From: Candidatus Endonucleibacter bathymodioli
Lineage (GTDB): Bacteria; Pseudomonadota; Gammaproteobacteria; Pseudomonadales; Endozoicomonadaceae
Direction: 5' to 3'
DNA: 64,000 bases
Assembly: GCA_030674915.1 (NCBI GenBank)
Contig: JASXSV010000015.1
Coordinates: 27,944 to 91,943, forward strand
Shown: piece by piece, positions 59,923 through 64,000 of the stretch
Layout: each line of letters begins with the position of its first letter
Numbering within the stretch: position 1 is the stretch's first letter
Notes under the pieces: model-generated
What the model was told of the DNA's origin: nothing
The model's database searches: none
Seen by the model: only the letters and a program-made list of their open reading frames with translations
Program-made: the position numbers and the translations under genes

Positions 59923-60234
59923 TTTTTTAGTGTCCCCCCATTCCCTTTAAAGGAGCGCTGCTTATCAATATAGTTGTCGGATCGGCTCAAGCTGTTTTCT
60001 TAAGTTGATCCGATACAGATATGTCTGTATTAAGCCAAACCTCGTGAGTCAAATCCCAGGGCCTTGTTAGCAGCCTCTTACCTCAGAATTCAGGAGGTTA
60101 TCTGTTTTTCCTGCTCTTAAACTTATTGATAGACTAAGGATAATCGTGGCCTTGGCCTTACGACCACCTTCGTTAACCTCCTGTTTGATCAGGCTTACTA
60201 TATTCTTTCAATCAGAAAGAGCGCTCAATTTGCC
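59923..60234. other. Spacer with an imperfect hairpin, no gene recognised
   Basis: 59973-60015 can fold as gtcggatcggctcaag against cttaagttgatccgata, with mismatches and no following T run. No coding sequence was recognised. It probably held the 5' part of the decayed msbA. Confidence 0.4.
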
Positions 60235-60724
60235 TCCCCCCCAGATCTGTAAAGTAGCTACAACTATTCCGGCACAGGGGTATGAGCTACTCGTAGTAGG
60301 AATAGGGGGGAGTCAAGATGATATCGCAAGGGCTGCCAGAGAAGCCAATGCGCAGGAGTTTTTTGATGACCTTTCAGAGGGGCTGGATACTATTGTTGGG
60401 GAAAACGCACTCGTCTGTCGGGTGGCCAGCGCCAGCGCATCGCGATTGCTCGTGCGTTACTAAAGGATGCCCAGATTCTGATTCATGATGAGGAAACTTC
60501 GGCTTTGGATACAGAGTCAGAGCGTAATATTCAGCAATCGCTGGATGCGGTGATGGCGGGACGTACCACTATAGTTATCGCAGAGTCTGTCGACGGTGGA
60601 AAAATCTGACCGTATTCTGGTGATGGATGCGGGTCGGATCGTTGAGCAAGGTAGCCATAGTGAGTTACTGGTGCGTGATGGCTACTACGCCAAGTTGCAT
60701 GGGATGCAGGTTCAAGATGGCTAA
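60235..60724 (+). pseudogene. msbA: 3' remnant of msbA (lipid A flippase ATPase domain)
   Basis: The ABC-domain end is readable across two or more frames: [30 protein letters not shown], then [40 protein letters not shown] and [26 protein letters not shown]. The transmembrane part and Walker A are gone. Walker B is altered (IHDEE for ILDEA) and the switch His is lost (IAES for IAHR). It cannot be functional, so MsbA must be encoded elsewhere if LPS is made. Confidence 0.8.
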
Positions 60725-60857
60725 GTGAGCGGATCGGCAATTAAGGTAATTTCTGATCAGTTTGAGCCTGCTTTGGTGGCAAAGAAATAGTACAATACCC
60801 CCTTTTGTTGGCGTATTTCATACAAATGGCCAATTTCAATTGAGCAAGGTAGTTAAC

Positions 60858-61937
60858 GTGAAGATTCTAATCACGGGTGGAGCGGGTTTTATCGGTAGTG
60901 CGCTGATCCGGCATCTATTACAGAACACCGCGGATGAAGTGGTCAATGTCGATAAATTAACCTATGCTGGGAACCTCTCTTCTATAGATGAGGTACTGCC
61001 CTCCGATAAATACACATTCTGTCAGGTGGATATCTGTGATGCGGCAGCACTTGCTGAGGTGTTTGCAAGGCATAAGCCTGGTGGCGTTATGCATTTGGCG
61101 GCCGAATCGCATGTGGATCGCTCTATTGAGGGTCCAGGGGAGTTTATCCAGACCAATATTGTGGGTACCTATACCTTGCTGGAAGCTGCAAGAAAGTATT
61201 GGTCCGTCCTTGAGGGGGATAAAAAAGCGGAGTTTCGCTTTCATCATGTCTCGACAGACGAGGTGTACGGTGACCTGGATGGCCCTGGTGGATTGTTTAC
61301 AGAGCAAACGCCCTATAACCCCAGCTCTCCTTATTCTGCGTCAAAAGCAGGTTCCGATCATCTGGTTCGAGCTTGGCAGCGCACCTATGGTCTTCCGGTA
61401 GTAATAACCAATTGTTCTAATAACTATGGTCCATACCATTTTCCAGAGAAATTGATTCCACATATTGTGCTTAATGCACTACAGGGTAAGGCATTGACTG
61501 TTTATGGTGATGGCGCTCAAACCAGGGATTGGCTCTATGTAGATGACCATGCGCGTGCGCTTCACAGAGTTTTTGCGGCTGGTGAAAATGGTGAGAATTA
61601 CAATGTTGGCGGCCATAATGAAAAGAAAAATATTGATGTTGTTAGGGAGATTTGTGGGATTTTAGAGGAACTGGCAGCGGACTGCTGTTATTCCCGTGCA
61701 GGTGGAAGCCCAGAGGGCTTTGAAGGGCTAATAGAGTTTGTTCAGGATCGGCCAGGACATGACTTGCGTTATGCTGTTGATGCCTCAAAAATTCAGCGTG
61801 AGCTGGGATGGGCGCCAGAAGAAAGTTTCGAGACAGGAATACGCAAGACCGTAGAGTGGTATCTAAATAATCAGGACTGGTGGCAGGCTGTGCTTGATGG
61901 CAGCTACCAACTGGAAAGAATAGGAGGGGATGTGTGA
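60858..61937 (+). CDS. rmlB: dTDP-glucose 4,6-dehydratase
   Basis: 359 residues from GTG 60858 ([16 protein letters not shown]), with aaggt 7 bases upstream; a longer in-frame start at 60762 is unlikely. It converts dTDP-glucose to dTDP-4-keto-6-deoxyglucose. It shows the NAD-binding GGAGFIGS, the catalytic block [10 protein letters not shown] and the Y-x3-K pair in [11 protein letters not shown]. It is the first gene of an rml cluster: its stop TGA shares the A of the next start (tgatg). Confidence 0.95.
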   Translation: MKILITGGAGFIGSALIRHLLQNTADEVVNVDKLTYAGNLSSIDEVLPSDKYTFCQVDICDAAALAEVFARHKPGGVMHLAAESHVDRSIEGPGEFIQTNIVGTYTLLEAARKYWSVLEGDKKAEFRFHHVSTDEVYGDLDGPGGLFTEQTPYNPSSPYSASKAGSDHLVRAWQRTYGLPVVITNCSNNYGPYHFPEKLIPHIVLNALQGKALTVYGDGAQTRDWLYVDDHARALHRVFAAGENGENYNVGGHNEKKNIDVVREICGILEELAADCCYSRAGGSPEGFEGLIEFVQDRPGHDLRYAVDASKIQRELGWAPEESFETGIRKTVEWYLNNQDWWQAVLDGSYQLERIGGDV

Positions 61938-62815
61938 TGAAGGGAATTATTCTGGCTGGAGGGGTGGGCACCAGGCTGTACCCGATAACAAAGACTGTTA
62001 GCAAGCAAGTTATCCCTATCTATGATAAGCCGATGATCTACTATCCGCTAAGTGTATTGATGTTGGCCGGTATTAAAAAGTTTTTGATTATATCTACCCC
62101 AAGGGATCTTCCGACTTTTGAGGCTCTTTTTGGAAACGGCTCTGAATTAGGGACCAGCATTGAATATAAAGAGCAGCCTTCCCCCGATGGGTTGGCACAG
62201 GCTTTTGTTCTGGGAGAAGACTTTATAGGTGATGATAATGTTGCGCTGGTATTAGGAGACAATATTTTCTATTCGCATAATTTGCAGGAGTTGCTTAAAA
62301 AAGCCGCTAATAAAGAAAAGGGTGCAACTATATTTGGCTATTACGTGAGTGATGCCGGAGCCTATGGCGTAGTAGAGTTTGATGACAAGGGGCATGTGTT
62401 ATCAATAGAAGAAAAGCCTAATATTCCAAAATCAAACTATGCAGTAACGGGCTTATATTTTTATGATAATCGTGTGGTGGAGATTGCAAAAAATATAAAA
62501 CCTTCGGCTCGTGGAGAGTTAGAAATTACTGACGTCAATCGAGCATATCTTGAAATGGATGAATTGGATGTTGAACTGCTCGGAAGGGGTTCAGCCTGGT
62601 TAGATACGGGCACGCATGATAATTTGTTAGCAGCTAGTCAGTTTGTTCAAACTATTGAAAAAAGACAGGGCTTGAAAATTGCTTGTTTGGAAGAAATTGC
62701 ATATCGCATGGGTTATATAGACGAGCAGCAGTTAAGGGCGCTAGCAGAGCCGCTGAGGAAAAGTGGCTACGGTGAATATTTAATCAATGTACTGACCGAG
62801 AAGATATATCGATGA
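61937..62815 (+). CDS. rmlA: Glucose-1-phosphate thymidylyltransferase
   Basis: 292 residues from ATG 61937, with aggagggg 7 bases upstream. It makes dTDP-glucose from glucose-1-phosphate and dTTP. The nucleotide loop is [17 protein letters not shown], with [18 protein letters not shown] follow-on (here VIPIYDKPM), then LGDNIFY and the C-terminal [14 protein letters not shown]. It is coupled to rmlB by a 1-base overlap and to rmlC by a 4-base overlap. Confidence 0.95.
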   Translation: MKGIILAGGVGTRLYPITKTVSKQVIPIYDKPMIYYPLSVLMLAGIKKFLIISTPRDLPTFEALFGNGSELGTSIEYKEQPSPDGLAQAFVLGEDFIGDDNVALVLGDNIFYSHNLQELLKKAANKEKGATIFGYYVSDAGAYGVVEFDDKGHVLSIEEKPNIPKSNYAVTGLYFYDNRVVEIAKNIKPSARGELEITDVNRAYLEMDELDVELLGRGSAWLDTGTHDNLLAASQFVQTIEKRQGLKIACLEEIAYRMGYIDEQQLRALAEPLRKSGYGEYLINVLTEKIYR

Positions 62816-63360
62816 AAATAATAAAAACAGATATTCCTGATGTTTTGATTTTCGAGCCTGCAGTCTTTGGCGATGAGCGTGGTTTTTTTATGGAGACATT
62901 CCGAGAGAGTTTTTTTGAAGGGCTAGGTCTTGGTGTGCGTTTTGTGCAGGATAATCATAGTTCGTCGGTAAAGGGGGTGTTGCGTGGCTTACATTACCAG
63001 TTAAAGTGCCCGCAGGGGAAGCTTGTCCGGGTTGCAAATGGGAGTGTCTATGATGTGGTCGTAGATGTAAGAAAAAGGTCGTCATATTTTGGGATGTATG
63101 TTGGTGCAATATTGTCAGAGGATAATAGGAGGATAATGTGGGTTCCGCCGGGTTTTGCGCACGGTTTTTTAGTGATAAGTGATCAAGCAGAATTTATTTA
63201 TAAGTGCACAGATTATTACGCGCCTGAGTTCGAGCGCTCTCTAGCGTGGGACGATCCGGAGGTCAATATAGCTTGGCCTTTAGAGCAAGTAGGGTCTCCT
63301 AGTCTATCATCGAAAGATGAGCAAGGGATTTTGTTGGCAGATCTTGAGGTTTTTGAATGA
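62812..63360 (+). CDS. rmlC: dTDP-4-dehydrorhamnose 3,5-epimerase
   Basis: 182 residues; the start ATGA overlaps the rmlA stop. It epimerises dTDP-4-keto-6-deoxyglucose. It is a cupin with the family blocks [32 protein letters not shown] (active-site His), [18 protein letters not shown] and [12 protein letters not shown] further 4-base overlap leads to the rmlD remnant, so the original operon order was rmlB-A-C-D. Confidence 0.95.
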   Translation: MKIIKTDIPDVLIFEPAVFGDERGFFMETFRESFFEGLGLGVRFVQDNHSSSVKGVLRGLHYQLKCPQGKLVRVANGSVYDVVVDVRKRSSYFGMYVGAILSEDNRRIMWVPPGFAHGFLVISDQAEFIYKCTDYYAPEFERSLAWDDPEVNIAWPLEQVGSPSLSSKDEQGILLADLEVFE

Positions 63361-63537
63361 GTGTCACGGCTGAAGCACATATTCTGGTCGCTGGGAAGGC
63401 GGGCTAGGTTAGCAGGGAGTTGGTGTTGTTTTTGAAAGAGCATTAACGCTGTAGGTTCTTGCACGTGCGCCAAAGTTGAATGCAATTGCATCCTCTCAGC
63501 TTCCTGCGCCCGCAAAGAGGCCAAAAAATTCTAAGTC
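63357..63537 (+). pseudogene. rmlD: rmlD remnant, internally deleted and cut by an IS
   Basis: It starts with ATGA overlapping rmlC and reads HILVAGKAG-stop-VSRELVLFLKEH. This is the Rossmann start of dTDP-4-dehydrorhamnose reductase with Gln (cag) turned into TAG. Within 100 bases it jumps to SSQLPAPAKRPKNSK, which lies near the C-terminus of RmlD, so about 200 codons are deleted. The IS end begins at 63538. The last step of dTDP-rhamnose synthesis is therefore not encoded here. Confidence 0.82.
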
Positions 63538-63939
63538 CTAGATTTCCACAATAACCGACACACTTGGAATTGATTTGAGAGTCAGCTGCTCATGGGCTGT
63601 AATTCTCACACAACGAACCAGGTGACCATATGGGAAACTCTTACAAATACAAATAGCTAACTTTGGCTGAACGTTACAAGATTCATTCCTTCAGCATACT
63701 CGTATTTTTGGAACGTAGGATAAGCGGTTATCTGAACCGCTCCAGTAGAATAATCTCCCTAGAGCTCAAGCGCTGTCTTTGGGGCTTATGACGCAGAGGG
63801 AACTCATAGCCACAGCCTGTAATGGCGCAAGACGGAGACCAGTTTCACAAAAGAGCATTCGCCCACGAATAGATTTAAGCTACCTGAATCAGATTGAGTT
63901 TTATAGGGCAAGCGTGTGCCACTTATGCTGGCAATCTAG
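63538..63939 (+). mobile_element. Internally deleted IS30-type element
   Basis: Left end ctagatttccacaataacc; right end degenerate (cttatgctggcaatctagg). About 310 bases from the left side, with the start of the transposase (GNSYKY, LTLAERYK-like), are joined to the last 70 bases, with SIRLSF-type residue of the C-terminus. It is the same type as the element at 40004. Confidence 0.75.
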
Positions 63940-64000
63940 GCTGTACTTATTACTTCCATATATCAGGAATTGTTTTAATCAGATTATTTTTTTGTTCATC

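Overview
The window reads as the chromosome of a host-associated gammaproteobacterium. The housekeeping genes (cbrAB with a cbrX-like leader, dksA-gluQ next to sfsA, glnK-ubiK-comM, uvrA, btuB, rmlBAC, gcvH) are typical of the Pseudomonas/Oceanospirillales branch. Between them lie proteins of metazoan type: two inhibitor-of-apoptosis (IAP)-like proteins with BIR domains and a C-terminal RING finger, three C2H2 zinc-finger proteins with Sec signal peptides, and an LDL-receptor class A repeat protein. From memory, IAPs acquired from the host are known in the intranuclear mussel parasite 'Candidatus Endonucleibacter/Endonucleobacter' (Endozoicomonadaceae). This window fits that lineage, but the assignment is an inference from gene content.

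Layout. 1-6400: exporter tail, IS30 remnant, a SYLF lipoprotein, and a decayed restriction-like locus with an intact Fic protein and a dGTPase. 6401-13850: a tandem array on the minus strand of secreted paralogues (four intact, one broken, one 3' stub), all ending in a basic, double-cysteine tail; a complete IS30 sits in the leader of one. 14513-15301: a membrane protein of unknown function. 15712-31937: mostly core genes (uvrA, cbrAB, gluQ, dksA, sfsA, glnK, ubiK, comM) with a second complete IS30 copy. 32172-36929: a 1585-residue protein with six BIR domains and a RING. 37382-44865: three head-to-tail units, each an IS30-type remnant followed by a zinc-finger gene. 45271-51208: btuB, a glycosyltransferase/GtrA/PAP2 envelope cluster and a TfoX C-terminal-domain protein. 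52134-58525: the LDLa-repeat protein and a second IAP (three BIRs and a RING). 58800-64000: pseudogenes of darP, msbA and rmlD around intact gcvH and rmlBAC, ending in an internally deleted IS.

The genome is both eroding and expanding. Core genes decay (darP, msbA, rmlD, the restriction remnant), intergenic spaces are long and filled with degenerate insertion sequences and a dispersed palindrome-like repeat, and the candidate host-interaction genes are the ones that have been duplicated. The secreted IAPs would be expected to block host cell death; the signal-peptide zinc-finger proteins and the basic-tailed paralogues are candidate host-nucleus effectors. These roles are inferred from domains, not shown. 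No tRNA, rRNA or CRISPR array was recognised.
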